Below, in pieces: positions 10,481 through 21,700 of a DNA stretch of 64,000 bases; within the stretch, counting starts at the first letter, position 1, and the number at the start of each line of letters is the position of its first letter. The stretch covers positions 9,049,485-9,113,484 of the forward strand of contig OY754990.1 of assembly GCA_963576475.1 (NCBI GenBank), in the 5' to 3' direction. Source of the DNA: Molanna angustata. Taxonomy: Eukaryota; Arthropoda; Insecta; Trichoptera; Molannidae. Below the pieces are notes generated by a model that worked only from the letters and a program-made list of their open reading frames with translations, was not told the DNA's origin and searched no databases. A program made the translations under genes and the position numbers.

Positions 10481-10750
10481 CATATGCATTTTTTAATTAT
10501 TGACAATCAATTTGAGGGTGCAAATAAAAGTTTGAAATAGAATATATTGCATCAGGTACTGAAAACTGTGTAACGGGCCCTGGTCATAATGAGATTGTTA
10601 TTTTGTTCAATAAACTGATTGAAATCTGTACAATCTAAGTTTTATGTTGTAACTTAGTTTAGTGTAAATTTGATATTTTATTGTAGAATGAGTTACCGAC
10701 GTGATATTATTTCAATATGATTGGATAGGTCTGAATTTAATCAAAAGTTT

Positions 10751-10914
10751 CATATTTGATACTATGGAATATTTTATATTTAATATGATGAAAAGTTCTG
10801 TATTTGATACGATGGAAAGTTCTGTATTTGATACGATGAAAAGTTCTGTATTTGATACGATGGAAAGTTCTGTATTTGATACGATGGAAAGTTCAGTATT
10901 TGATACCATGGAAA
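10751..10914. repeat. 24-bp tandem minisatellite
   Basis: About seven units of TTTGATACGATGGAAAGTTC plus TGTA. Since 24 is divisible by three, both strands stay open. The plus frame repeats the octapeptide SSVFDTME, but there is no other coding evidence. The GATACGATGGA word recurs singly at about 11123, 11342 and 11699, so the unit has relatives nearby. Confidence 0.85.
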
Positions 10915-12240
10915 AGATCTTATTAAAATTATATTATTTGTATTATTATATGGATCATATTTTTAGTATTATGGAAATAACTAAAGAAATTTATCAACAT
11001 TGCAAAAAAAGTATTTATTATCATATATTTTTATTAAGTTTAATGTTGTTTGATTCACAAACAGTTATAATCTACAGATACTTTGTGTATTTGTTAACCT
11101 GTACCGACACAATGTTATGTTGATACGATGGAAAGATTTAAATTCGATTCAATCGCTGTTAATATAATATATTTGTACTATCAAATTGTTTTTACAATTA
11201 TTGTCATAATGTGTGTGGCAAAAATAAATAATTTATGTATTATATGGCAAATAATAATTTTATAAATGTACTGTGTATAAATATATATATTACGATTGAC
11301 AAGAAAGAGTTGTAAATTTTATAAAATGAAATTTGTTGACAAGATGGAAAGATCTAAATTCTCAATTCTATGTGATTATATAAATATTTTGTTTTTTTTT
11401 TATGTAAATTTGATGAGGTACCTTTAACTGTTAAGAATTGTATATAATCAATATGGGGGATAGGCATATTAATGCAATGGAAATAATAGTTTGTCAAGAA
11501 AGAGATGTACCAACATAATTTAGTGTGCCGTACTATTATATGTAATTTAAAATCGGCACAACAGATCAATGCAACGGAAACAAATATCACGAGATAAACA
11601 TTTAACAACTGTGATTTTTTTACTTACCAATTTTTGTGTATCGACATAATTTCCTAATGTAAAATTGATACGCAGTACTGTTAGCGTAATAACGAGCGAT
11701 ACGATGGATAGAAATTTAGATATTTCGATGCGTCACAGAAAGCGTCAATGCGACGTACCGTACCGTGTGTTTACAAACGATATTAGCATAACGATATGAC
11801 AATTTTGATACTTAGCATAATATGAATTATAATTATACATATATTTTATTTTATGAATGTTAAATTTAGTGAAATGATTATTGCTCTTTTTGTTTCAACG
11901 AAGGATATCGCGCGCACGTCAGACGTGCGTCCGTCCGTTCATTCTGTATTATTAAATGAATTGATATAATTATTGTAACATTGATGTAACCATTTATATA
12001 TGTTTAAGGGCATAATAAAATATAATCAAACATCAATTTGAAATTTTTAATGCCGGTTCTTGATGTTTTTCATAATAAATATTGAATTTAAATTGTTTTT
12101 TTTTATTTGTACCCTCATATGAATTACTCAAATTAATCGTAAAATAATAATATGTGCAACAAATCTTTTTAGTCACAACTACTCTGGAATAGAGGACAAA
12201 TAGATCTCTTTTCAAGGATAAACGTTAATAATGCGAAGGT
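10915..12240. other. no gene seen
   Basis: AT-rich. A patch of CG-containing words (ATCGCGCGCACGTCAGACGTGCGTCCG) lies near 11908-11934, shown here only as a location, and looks like part of a degraded repeat. No splice-bounded exon was found. Confidence 0.4.
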
Positions 12241-12545
12241 CAAATTACAAAGGTGAAAGTCGAGAGTGTAGAGTGAATCGAGAGGTACCAGATTGAAAAA
12301 CCAAGTGTCATATTAAGCTGCGTGTTTTGTTTATATACCCTCTGTTGACAAAGTTTCTAGAAGGTGACGGGGTGATCGACCCTTCTAGTTGCTGGGGAGT
12401 TTTTAGTGTAGATTACTATTAATAAAGTATTATTGTTGTCTATGAAACAATCGACGGTCGTTGACCTCCCCTAATGAGTTTTTATAATATGCTTGTTATT
12501 GTGAAGGCGAATTCTCGCCACAATATCACAGAGATACAGAAGTGA
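12240..12545. mobile_element. possible solo LTR or LTR fragment (uncertain)
   Basis: An AATAAAGTATTATTGTTG polyadenylation-like region is followed by a GC-richer stretch with CGACGGTCGTTGACCTCCCC and ends TCTCGCCACAATATCACA. This is the R/U5-like layout of insect LTR retrotransposons. Neither a second LTR nor coding sequence is present, and I could not fix the ends. Confidence 0.2.
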
Positions 12546-12796
12546 GATTGGTACACAAAGTATCGTGGAACACATTTAGCAGCAGTAAAGTATTTTTTTT
12601 TCAATGTTTGAAACTGTCACTTCATGATAGAACTACATCAAATTCTATTTAAATAGAAGTTAAAATTGTATATATTTTTTCATAATTCTAGTAAAAGTAT
12701 TTGATTTTCGATATTTAAATCCCTTTGTTAACAACATGTACTTTTTATATTAATGTTGAGTACTGTTTCCATTTTAATTCTGAACCATTCAGAATA

Positions 12797-12828
12797 TATT
12801 CAAATACCAAGTTGGGTATTTGAATATT
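12797..12828. repeat. inverted repeat (hairpin)
   Basis: ATATTCAAATACC and GGTATTTGAATAT form a 13-bp perfect stem with a 6-nt AAGTTG loop. The stem can be lengthened with a few mismatches through CAGAAT/TTTCTG. Confidence 0.8.
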
Positions 12829-13139
12829 TTCTGAGTTTCCGAGTTTGGTATCTAAGAATTCAGTATGATTGCCACTACAATGTGCATAAACATTTTCATC
12901 CCTCCAAAGTTGCCCAGACTGCATCATCTGGCATCTGACACCAATGATATGTCCTTAAATAATAACCATCATTCCTTTATGACCATACTTACTTATCAAA
13001 AAATATATTATCCGGGAATCTCGTGTCACTTTTTTGCAAAAATATTGAACATGTGTTGTATCATCTACATTTTAAAATCAAATAATTTTTTCTTGTCCTT
13101 ATTGTGACTAGCTTCATGTCTTATAATACAACACGCGTC

Positions 13140-13460
13140 TCTATCCTATCATTGCTCCTTAGATTTAAAGGCTTTTCATATTTATTTGTATACCTATACG
13201 GCCAGAAGCCTTTTACAACTTTTCCGCATCCTATTGGATTTGGTTGCGCAGGGGAATGGAGTATCAGTCAGAGATTGATGGATGAGTGGTGAGCGTGACT
13301 TGAGTCATAAAGGGGCCCCTGAATCCCGCATACATGGTCGCAAGCCCATGTGGCTCCCCTGTTCTGGCTGGTACTCTGGTCGCCTGTGCTGGTGGGCCTG
13401 GATTCATGAATACAGTGAAACCACGTTTGCCTTTCTCTTTTGTATTTTCTTAAATATAAA
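13140..13460. other. GC-richer stretch of unknown origin
   Basis: Words such as GGTTGCGCAGGGGAATGGAG and AAAGGGGCCCCTGAATCCCG stand out from the AT-rich flanks. Short open frames exist, but no family was recognised. It is probably a transposable-element fragment, lying just upstream of a SINE head. Confidence 0.3.
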
Positions 13461-13464
13461 GATG

Positions 13465-13655
13465 GGTCGGTGGCAGAGCGGTTAGCGCGCTGGGTTAGTA
13501 ATCCAGTGGTCGCGAGTTCGAATCCTGCCTCGACCGATTTCGTTCACCTATAGCACAAGCATTTATTTGCTTATTTTAGGGAACGTAGGAAGATGTATAT
13601 GTACTTGTTTAACAAGGACATATTCATTTTTTTTTTATAAAAAAAAAAAAAAAAG
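13465..13655 (+). mobile_element. tRNA-derived SINE, family A (best copy)
   Basis: The tRNA-like head is 13465-13537. Its A box is GGCAGAGCGGTTAGCGCGC, its anticodon arm CTGGGTTAGTAATCCAG gives loop triplet AGT (Thr-like), and its B box is GAGTTCGAATCCTGC. T-stem pairing is imperfect and the fixed body common to the other copies follows, so this is a SINE and not a functional tRNA gene. It ends in a T/A homopolymer run at about 13627-13654. Copies: 9200-9330, 24293-24415 (inverted) and 59845-60107 (inverted). Confidence 0.8.
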
Positions 13656-14245
13656 TAGTTATAAAATATTACAAAAACAATAATAGTATTAGTATATAAA
13701 TTTTAAAAAAAGAGTTGACAGTACAAAGGCGATAAAAAAAAACATTGGATATTTTTATACATTTCTTTCAGTTTAAGTCAGAGATACGCATGCATGGTAG
13801 CTAGCACAATAATATGCTGGCTCTTCACATGTTTATTTTATTTTTTATTTTTTTTTACCAAGGACAGCACACAGTACATGCATACAATTATTGAAATTAA
13901 ATAAATAAAAATACAAAAATAACATGTACACAAAATCCTTACGTTGGAACAGAGACGATCCTTGGTTGATATGAAAACATTGTATAATATCATACACAAT
14001 GCAATTGACTGTCCTGAAATTAGCGAAGCCCACTTTTGTTTCACATACCGCACCGTAATAATACTTACACATAAAACGCACCCCTCATACGTATGATGAA
14101 CATTTATAATCACGAACATCTGGATGTCGATATTTTTCTTTTGGGACCTAATTCATTTTCTGCTGCCATCAGTTCAAGTTATAATGATTGAATTTCACTG
14201 GATGATTGAAAAATCAAGATTGAACGGAGTAAACTATGTGAGCTT
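13656..14245. other. no gene seen
   Basis: AT-rich with homopolymer runs. Two overlapping minus-strand frames of about 80-90 codons (13838-14119) have no recognisable domain and low-complexity ends. Confidence 0.4.
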
Positions 14246-14269
14246 GCAGGTACCTATATATTCTCTCTT

Positions 14270-14515
14270 TCACTTATATAGACACATTCACACACATATA
14301 CACATCCTTACACTCATACGTACACACATACATACACTCATGCACTAGCATTCAGATTTAAATATTTTTCATATGTAGCTTTAAGTATGTAAGCACAGCA
14401 GTCAAAATTTATTGTTAATAATGTGGAAATTTGTTATTGGTTTTAGTGAGATATCTAGAAAGAGTGTGTGGGTGTGTATGTGTGTGTGTGAGAGGGTGTG
14501 CATGTGTGTGTAGAC
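14270..14515. repeat. two CA/TG microsatellite clusters
   Basis: CACATTCACACACATATACA-type repeats occur at about 14280-14345 and GTGTGTGGGTGTGTATGTGT-type repeats at about 14463-14512. The opposite polarity about 180 bp apart could allow pairing, but the intervening sequence is unremarkable. Confidence 0.7.
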
Positions 14516-15239
14516 GAACATATATTGACAGATTCATGAGTTGAGAAGAATAAGAAAATATATTGCTGAGGGTGGTTGGGAAAAATAAAATTAATCAGTA
14601 CCTAATTGTTATAATGTCACGATGTTAGATATAAGTTTATTTTTGAATGTTATATGTGAATCAAAAAATATGTCTAAGTCGGCATTTTTTTCGTAAGAGT
14701 TAAATAAGTTTATCATTCTGTTAATCGGAGCGTTTTTGGAAGCATTTGTTTTACAGATATTGGAGAAGAAAAGTGACGTATGTCTTGTCCGACGAGTAGA
14801 TGTATTAAATTTGATATTGGTAAGAATTTCATGACATTTAATGTTTCCATTTAGTATACTGTGAATGAACATAAGGTCTGAAATTGTGCGTCACGTGGTC
14901 AAAGAAGTTAGTATAGTTGGGTTGGTTAGTATTGTTAGCTTTAAATAGCATGCCCATAGCTGGCAAACATGTGGATTGTACAACATTTAATTTTGGATGG
15001 ATGGTCAGAAACAGCATATCAAAAGGAATATCTCAGTTGAAAATTTAATTGCAAATGTATCCTCAATAAGCCAATTACTTGCACATGTCATTTTTTGACA
15101 CGCAAGCTATATATATATATATATATATATACTTCCAAAATATGACGGCATGTTGTGTATCCCCAGTTTTATATATTTCTTTCTTTGTAGTCAAACTATC
15201 ATATAAAAAGGTTATTGTATAAGATCACAGATATAAACT
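14516..15239. other. no gene seen; (TA)n at 15108-15131
   Basis: AT-rich DNA. An open minus-strand frame (14609-14872) ends IVTL; its short 'CKTNASKNAPINRMINLFNS' segment hints at a decayed retrotransposon C terminus but is not diagnostic. The (TA)n run precedes the truncated retrotransposon. Confidence 0.35.
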
Positions 15240-15911
15240 ATGGAGAAAATTATACATAGACACTTAATTGAAACAACATTAAGCAAACACACAATACATG
15301 CCAAACAACACGCATATCAAGAAGGGAAATCTACAGAGACTGCCCTCATTGAACTAGTGAATACTATCCAAAACTCACTAAACAACGGAGAAATAGCACT
15401 CTGCGTTTTCTTAGACATAGAAGGAGCCTTTGATGGTGCTCCAACTAATGTCCTGCTAAATGGATTAAGGCGCAAAAAGGGTAACGCCACCATCATAAAA
15501 TGGATCGAAGACATGCTGTCAAACAGATTTATTACAACAAATTTGCTGGGAGAGAACTTAACAGCTAAAACCTGCAAAGGATGTCCTCAGGGAGGAGTTC
15601 TTTCTCCTCTACTATGGACACTTACAGTAGATAGCTTAATATGCCTACTCAATGACAATGGCTATAATGCACAAAGCTATGCTGATGACATAGTAATTAT
15701 AATCAGAGGGAAAGAATGTGACATTATTTCCGAACTGATGCAAAATGCACTTAAAAATGTAGAAAATTGGTGCATAAAAAATGGACTAAAAGTCAACGCA
15801 AACAAAACTACACTTATTCCATTTACAAATAAGAGGAAACTTGACAAACTCTTTGCACCCATTCTTTTTGGGAGAAAACTATCTCAAAAGAAACTAAATA
15901 TCTTGGAATAA
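15240..15911 (+). pseudogene. I-like non-LTR retrotransposon, reverse transcriptase part
   Basis: The 223-codon frame holds reverse transcriptase motifs: a KQHAYQEGKSTETAL finger region, the catalytic Asp in FLDIEGAF, a GCPQGGVLSPLLW turn and the catalytic YADDIVII box. The N-terminal endonuclease and the first RT blocks are missing, so the copy is 5'-truncated. Near 15880 a one-base loss, probably a T after CTAT, ends the frame early. The protein resumes two frames over as ETKYLGITLDNKLTW and runs into the ORF at 15998. Dead copy. Confidence 0.9.
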
Positions 15912-17305
15912 CACTAGATAACAAACTCACATGGAACAAACATGTAGACAATATAACGCAGAAAGCAACAAAAGCTCTGTGGTCATGCCGAAGACTAGTG
16001 GGCAAGAACTGGGGTTTAAAACCCTCGCAAACACTGTGGATGTATAAATCCATAGTAAGGCCCACAATCTCATATGCAATACCAGTTTGGAGCAACAAAC
16101 TAGAACAGAAAGGCTGCAGAGACAAGCTCTCAAAGCTACAAAGAATGGCCTGCCTGCTGATAACGGGAGCACTATATACAACTCCCACAGCTTCCTTAGA
16201 AGCTTTCCTTAATCTTCCACCACTCTACCTTCATCTACAGAAAGTAGCGAAGGAAGGTATAATAAGATTAATTGATGCAAACAAAAGACACAGTTTTCCA
16301 AGCAAATCTAACCTAATAAAGGAACTTGATGAAGTAAACCTAATTAGCTTACCAAAAGACAAAATCAAGACAGTCTACAATTTCGATAAACCTTACAAAA
16401 TCGAAATTCAAACCAGAAATGAAATATCTGAAATCTGGTATCAGGAATCAAATGGTGCCCTTATCTGGTACACTGATGGTTCCAAAAAAGAAAAAGGAGT
16501 GGGCTCAGGAGTGTATGGACTCACACCGAAAGTGAAAATATACAAACACCTGGGACACACCACAACAATTTTCCAGGCAGAATTATGCGCCATAACAATT
16601 TGTGCCTATGAAAATCTCATAAGAAACTATAGACACAAAACTATTTATATTTACTCCGACAGTCAAGCAGCTCTCAAAGCTCTAAACTCATGTAAAATAA
16701 ATTCATCTACAGTCCAAGACTGTAATTTAGCATTAAACAAACTAACAATAGAACACAACAACAAGGTGGTTCTAAGATGGGTGCCGGGACACTCAAGCTA
16801 CAAAGGCAATGAAGAGGCAGACAAACTTGCAAATATGGGGGCTGACTCAGTTACCTATGGACCAGAACCTTACTGCTTCTTAACCAATAGTGTCATCAAA
16901 ACAATATTATACAACAACATGCTAGAAAAAGCTAAACAAAACTGGCTTAACCTATCAGGACAAAAGCATGCAAAATCAATGATCTCAGGCTTCTCAGCTA
17001 AAAGATCTAAACAAATTCTTACTCTTAACAGAGAAAATATAAGAATTCTAATCAGAACACTGACTGGACATTGTAGATTAAATAAACACCTATGCACAAT
17101 GAACTTAGCAGACATGCATCTATGCAGATTTTGCCTAGACGAACATGAAACTCCGCTACACCTGCTCAAGGACTGTGAACCACTGATGCAAACAAGAGCC
17201 AGAATATTTGGCTCTCACATCGCTGATGAAACACAAATCAGAGAAGCCAGCCCACTGAAGATCTTAAGATTCATTCGAGAGATTGGACTATGGGAAGACC
17301 TCTAG
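15888..17305 (+). pseudogene. I-like non-LTR retrotransposon, RT thumb, RNase H and zinc knuckle
   Basis: Continuation after the frameshift; the longest open part with a Met starts at 15998. The RT thumb (SIVRPTISYAIPVWSN) is followed by an RNase H domain with the expected acidic residues: WYTDGSKK, FQAELCAI, YSDSQAA and, near the end, WVPGHSSYKGNEEADKLA. A C-terminal CRFCLDEHETPLHLLKDC zinc-knuckle motif follows. RNase H places it in the I/LOA-type group and excludes Jockey and RTE. The TAG at 17303-17305 is natural. A 3' UTR of about 60 bp and a poly(A) run at 17369-17382 follow. Confidence 0.92.
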
Positions 17306-17381
17306 AAGCCAATCATTCACAATGAGCTACATATCGAGCTGACGTGAAGAAGCCTCTAGAAGGATTTTAAAAAAAAAAAAA

Positions 17382-17512
17382 ATTATAGCCTGGATTCCAA
17401 GTCATTGCGGAATCACAGGAAACGAAAAAGCCGACAATCTAGCTAAGAGAGCATCCGAAAATTTAGAGGAAAATTACCAATACAAAATCCCATCTTCTGA
17501 TATTCTTTTTTG
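17382..17512 (+). pseudogene. RNase H fragment of a second retrotransposon
   Basis: Directly after the poly(A) run the frame reads AWIPSHCGITGNEKADNLA and then AKRASENLEE. This is the last catalytic block of a retrotransposon RNase H domain, different in sequence from the one at 16800. Only about 43 codons survive before SINE family B begins, so three retroelements abut end to end here. Confidence 0.8.
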
Positions 17513-17514
17513 TC

Positions 17515-17735
17515 GGCCTTCGTGGCTCAGTTGGTTAGGTATCTGACTGCTGATCCAAAGGTCCTGGGTTCGATTCCCGGTGGAGGCACAGTATTTAATT
17601 GTGTTTTCAGTTTGGATCTGTGATATGAATCATATCATAAGTCTCCAGAATGTGTCAACTTGCTTGTTATTAGGTGCGTGTTAAATTAATATTTGACATA
17701 GTACCTGTTAGTTGCCCAAGAAATCTATTTAATGA
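17515..17735 (+). mobile_element. tRNA-derived SINE, family B (best copy)
   Basis: tRNA-like head with A box GTGGCTCAGTTGGTTAGG, anticodon arm CTGACTGCTGATCCAAAGG and B box GGGTTCGATTCCCGG. The body begins GGCACAGTATTTAATTG and carries 'ACTCCAGAATGTGTCAACTTG'-type and GTTAAATTAATATTTGACATAG words. Copies: 26281-26470, 26566-26645 (head only) and 26905-27075 (inverted). Confidence 0.8.
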
Positions 17736-18421
17736 CTGGTCGTAACAATGGGATGAATCATCGATTTCAAAAGGAAAAAATTACACATCAATACGATCCA
17801 ATATCGCAAAAATGCCGTGGTATAATAATTTCAGATTCGACAATTTGTTGGATGCGAATATGACACTATTGTTTATTTACTTGAATTAATTAATTTTAGA
17901 GTACAATCGTTTAATAGTAGACACAACATAATGTATTTGCAATTTCACCATTTCGTACAAACCTTGGCAAGAATGAAATAATCCGTACAATTTGTGATGA
18001 CTACAATATACTTTTGACTGACTTGGACATTTTTAATTTAAAATATGCAAAATTTAAGCAATTGAGTAAAGATATTATAATATATTCGCAGGAGCAATCC
18101 TAGAATCAACTGTGGTCCTTGAATTTGTCCCCTTTTTCTCCTCCTACCACCTTATCATAGGTATTTTAATATAACATGCTGCAGGCACTTGTAATTGGAG
18201 AGTTGACCTTACATGTTATTTTGTATTTATATATTTTGTATTTTTTAATGTCAATTTCTCTGTGAATGTTTCTTAAATAAAAATAAAATCATTTGTTGTT
18301 ATCACTTGTACGAGTTGAATATCGTGGACTCGGTCATCTGCGATTATTGGTGATGGAGAGAAGGGGGATTTGAACCATGTCCTTTTTAGCTGCTCTAAAT
18401 ATAATACAAATGGTTTTTATT
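17736..18421. other. no gene seen
   Basis: AT-rich; no repeat or coding signal recognised. Confidence 0.4.
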
Positions 18422-18790
18422 TCAAAATGAGCCCATATAGTCCGCTTCTTTTTTAATCATATATGAACCCCAATGTTGTGGCCCTGGTGAAATGAAAATT
18501 GGTAATATTGACTCTGGACAATACTGCCTGACTCGCTCAAGTGGACTGTATATTTTGAAAGAATTGGTCGGGTTGGGATAAGACAAGAGAAATTTATCAT
18601 CAGGAACTGAGATCGACTTACCCAAGTTCTCGGCGATGCACTGGATGTTGCCTTCCGCTTTTCTCGACCAGAGCTTCATAAATTCTTCTTTGAATGGTAC
18701 ACAACACTTAGTGGGAAATGTAAAAGTTTTTATCGAAAATATGAAAGGCGAAATAACAATGTGTCTGACACTAGTGAAAAATACAACCAA
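18422..18790 (-). CDS. unidentified 122-codon ORF, possibly an exon or gene remnant
   Basis: The protein is less AT-driven than its surroundings, with segments such as FKEEFMKLWSRKAEGNIQC and YSPLERVRQYCPESILPIF, and ends YMGSF-stop. The region upstream on the minus strand ends TTTGTTTTTAG, a usable splice acceptor just before the frame, so it could be a terminal exon. I recognise no domain, no partner exon was found, and it may be a transposable-element or pseudogene remnant. Confidence 0.25.
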   Translation of the reverse strand: MVVFFTSVRHIVISPFIFSIKTFTFPTKCCVPFKEEFMKLWSRKAEGNIQCIAENLGKSISVPDDKFLLSYPNPTNSFKIYSPLERVRQYCPESILPIFISPGPQHWGSYMIKKEADYMGSF

Positions 18791-20865
18791 CTAAAAACAA
18801 ATGAATGTTTCAAATTATTTGAATTATTGAAATGAATATTCCAAATTGTGGGTAGGTACTTTCTTCTCTGGGCGGCGATGGGCAACGTCTCGTCTCAGCG
18901 TGCTGATAATAAGACAAGGATGGAATATGGGTAGACTGGATATTAACGCCCAAACACCCATCTTATTAAAATTAAAAAAAAAGGGTTAAAATAAAAATGC
19001 AGTGTAATTTTAAGTATTTTGTTTTATATATATATACAACATGAAGGAAGCATACAATATGTATAAACAATATATTATAAATAATAAACATTCGTTACAT
19101 ACTTGGCATTTCATATACAGACATTAATATTTATGTAATTATGACAATAATAATAATCTCCTTTATCAGCTTTGGCAGACGATAATGTAATCAAAACTTG
19201 GCTATGGGCAAAGATATAACAAAACTTAAGGATTTGTAACTGAACCAATTTAAAAAGAATCTTTGTGTGATTTATATATTTAAATAATACTTCAAATCGT
19301 TTCGCACAGATGGCAACATGTAAAAATTTGTCCTGAAATAAAATATCCTTAATGTATCTATGAAAGTCATTTATTAATTTAAATTATACAAATACCATCT
19401 ATTTAGAAATATTGTTAACTCTGATGCCTCTTAGTTTCTATTGTGGGCTGTAGAAGTCACACCACTACATAAGGCAGTCCAGAATAAACAGTAATAATAA
19501 AAAAAATATTGCTCTCTAGTGATATATCCGTGTTCAACTCAACTTGAGATAATTTAGTGTTTACATCGACAAGGAATATTAGAAAAAATCAAATTCAAAT
19601 AAATCCTTCTGTTTTCTTATATCTTTGGTTATTGTGAATAATATAGGACTGAGTTCGTTCCCTTGCTATATCCGTTACTTGAAGAAAAAGAAAATGAACT
19701 GATAAAACGGATGATGGACAATGGTGAGAATAAAACATAACATTCACACTGAAAATTTTTCTGGAACAATTCACAGGTTCTTAAAGTTTCTTGGTGTTGA
19801 TTATTAAAATCAAATAATATTTTGAGAATCCTTTCACAACAAAATATCATTATACAATATATAAAAATATAATTCAAAAACTATCAAAAAATTAATAAAA
19901 ATGGAAATAAAAGAAATGTCTAATTAAATAACTGCCCCATTGGCCCCAATATTAACGTAACCACATAAATTATAGGAAATAATTATAATAATTGAACAGA
20001 TATTAATACAATAACTTGTGAAGCAAAAGGCGATTAGTTGTTAAAGTTAAATTATTATTATTTTAAAACTATACGGAACTATATTGTTTAAAACTATATG
20101 GAAACACGCAATTACAACATAACCTCAAATAAAACGCTCAAAAGTTAATTTTTGAATATTTTGCTAGAAACAGTGTTCGGGCCGATATTGTAAAATAGAC
20201 TTTAAAAAAACACTTTAATTTTAAAAAAATCGTCTTTCATATGCTAAGGAATAAAAAAAAATTAAAATCAAAAATATACACATTCAATAAATAGGAAATT
20301 TATTTAGGAATATGAAAATTAAAATTATACATAAAAAAAGATAAATTTGCGTTTAATATACAAAAAATGGAATTATTAGAGAAAATTACGAATAAAATAT
20401 TCTGATTGTTGATATATTTTAATGATACGACATATAAATGAAAATAAAATTGGTACATCACTGACATCTATTGGTTATTTGTACAAATTATATTTTGTTA
20501 TCTCGATAAATAATGTAAAATATCTATGATAAACTGAGATAATGTACAATTTATAAAATGAATCAAACAATATCTGAAAATGCTTCACTTTATGGACAAT
20601 ATTCACGATAATATAATATTTTTTAGGTATTATGTCAAATACGATTAATACGAAATGTCTTTATAAAAATTTAAAAACTATGTACTCAAATTGTGTCTAA
20701 CTTTAATGTGTAGGTACACTTTTATTTTTAATATGTCTTGTTTTATATATGTCAGGTTCAAAGATACGTACATAGACACCGACTGAGCGAAAAAATCGAC
20801 CACAACAGGAAAATGTAATCCCAAATTCGTCCACGATGCAATAATGTTTGGTTTAGATTGGAAAA
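18791..20865. other. no gene seen; long AT-rich stretch
   Basis: About 2 kb of AT-rich sequence with A/T homopolymers and no recognisable exon, repeat array or RNA gene. Confidence 0.45.
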
Positions 20866-20988
20866 GTGAGTTTAGGTTAATTTAAATTGGATGAGTTAGG
20901 TTAGGACAAGCAAGTTCAGATTGTTAGGTTGTTAGGTTGAGCCAAATAAGTTTAGATTGGATAAGTGAGGTTATGTTTAGCTAACATA
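20866..20988. repeat. degenerate TTAGGTT-rich tract, left part
   Basis: Repeated GTTAGGTT/GTTTAGATTGG words, for example AGTTAGGTTAGGACAAGC. The tract resumes at 21575-21700 after a TIR element inserted into it. TTAGG is the ancestral insect telomere unit, but the spacing here is irregular. Confidence 0.55.
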
Positions 20989-21566
20989 GGCCCGATATTA
21001 CAGTTGGCCCTCAACTCATTGAGTTTGTTAAACTCAAGATTAATGTTAAGGGGAGATTGAATCCATTTCCATATTACAGTGCAATATGACATGTCAGTTA
21101 CTAAATCTTCAATTATAGACATATTTTACTTTTTCTGTGGTTATTATCTGTCAAATTTTAAATAACCTCAAATAATACCAACTACAAAACGGGACGCTAC
21201 GACTTGAAATACTATTGTTTTATTATCCAACATGGTAAATAAAATTTTTTTCACCAAAATAATGCTTTTAAATGTCCATGTTCGTTTCAATATGGCTGTC
21301 AGTTTGTTTTGTTGTGTGGCGCTACCGTCGATACAACTAACACCTCTAGTGATAGAACACTGAAACTACACTCGTTGCCTAGCAACGAGTCAAGAAATGA
21401 CAGTTGACTCACCATTAAGTACTTAATCCGCCAGAAACGTTGAGTTAAATATTTGTCATTTTAGTGACGTATTTGAGGGAAGATTAGGCCTAAACGGACA
21501 CTGTAATACGCTATATTTTTGTAAAACTTGAATTTAGCTCTTAAACTGAGACTGTAATACTGGCCC
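20989..21566 (-). mobile_element. TIR element family 1, copy 2 (inverted)
   Basis: Reverse-oriented relative to copies 1, 3 and 4. Ends are GGCCCGATATTACAGT and ACTGTAATACTGGCCC, flanked by ATA on both sides. Several substitutions in the TIRs suggest an older copy. Confidence 0.88.
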
Positions 21567-21700
21567 ATAGATTGGAAATGAAATAAGGTAAGGTTAGGCT
21601 TGGTTAGTTTAGATTTGATTTTAGGTTAGTTAAGATTGGAGATAATAAGGTTAGGTTGAGTTAGTTACAATTTTAAATGTTGTTTAGATTTGATAAGAGA
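21567..21700. repeat. degenerate TTAGGTT-rich tract, right part
   Basis: Continues the motif of 20866-20988: AAGGTAAGGTTAGGCTTGG and AATAAGGTTAGGTTGAGTTAG. Confidence 0.5.

Noticed and set aside
10701..11123. 140-codon ORF with octapeptide repeats
   Set aside because: Driven by a 24-bp minisatellite, open on both strands; the remainder is AT-derived.
12240..12545. Confident solo LTR call
   Set aside because: No matching second copy, clear TG...CA ends or target duplication could be established.
13465..13537. Functional tRNA gene (Thr-like, AGT loop)
   Set aside because: The T stem does not pair properly and the fixed downstream body recurs at several other loci, so it is a SINE head.
15240..17512. 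Host element for the I-like insertion being the second RNase H fragment
   Set aside because: No matching 5' part of that fragment was found left of 15240, so nesting is not supported.
17515..17590. Functional tRNA gene
   Set aside because: Same reasoning: shared body and other degraded copies at 26281, 26566 and 26905.
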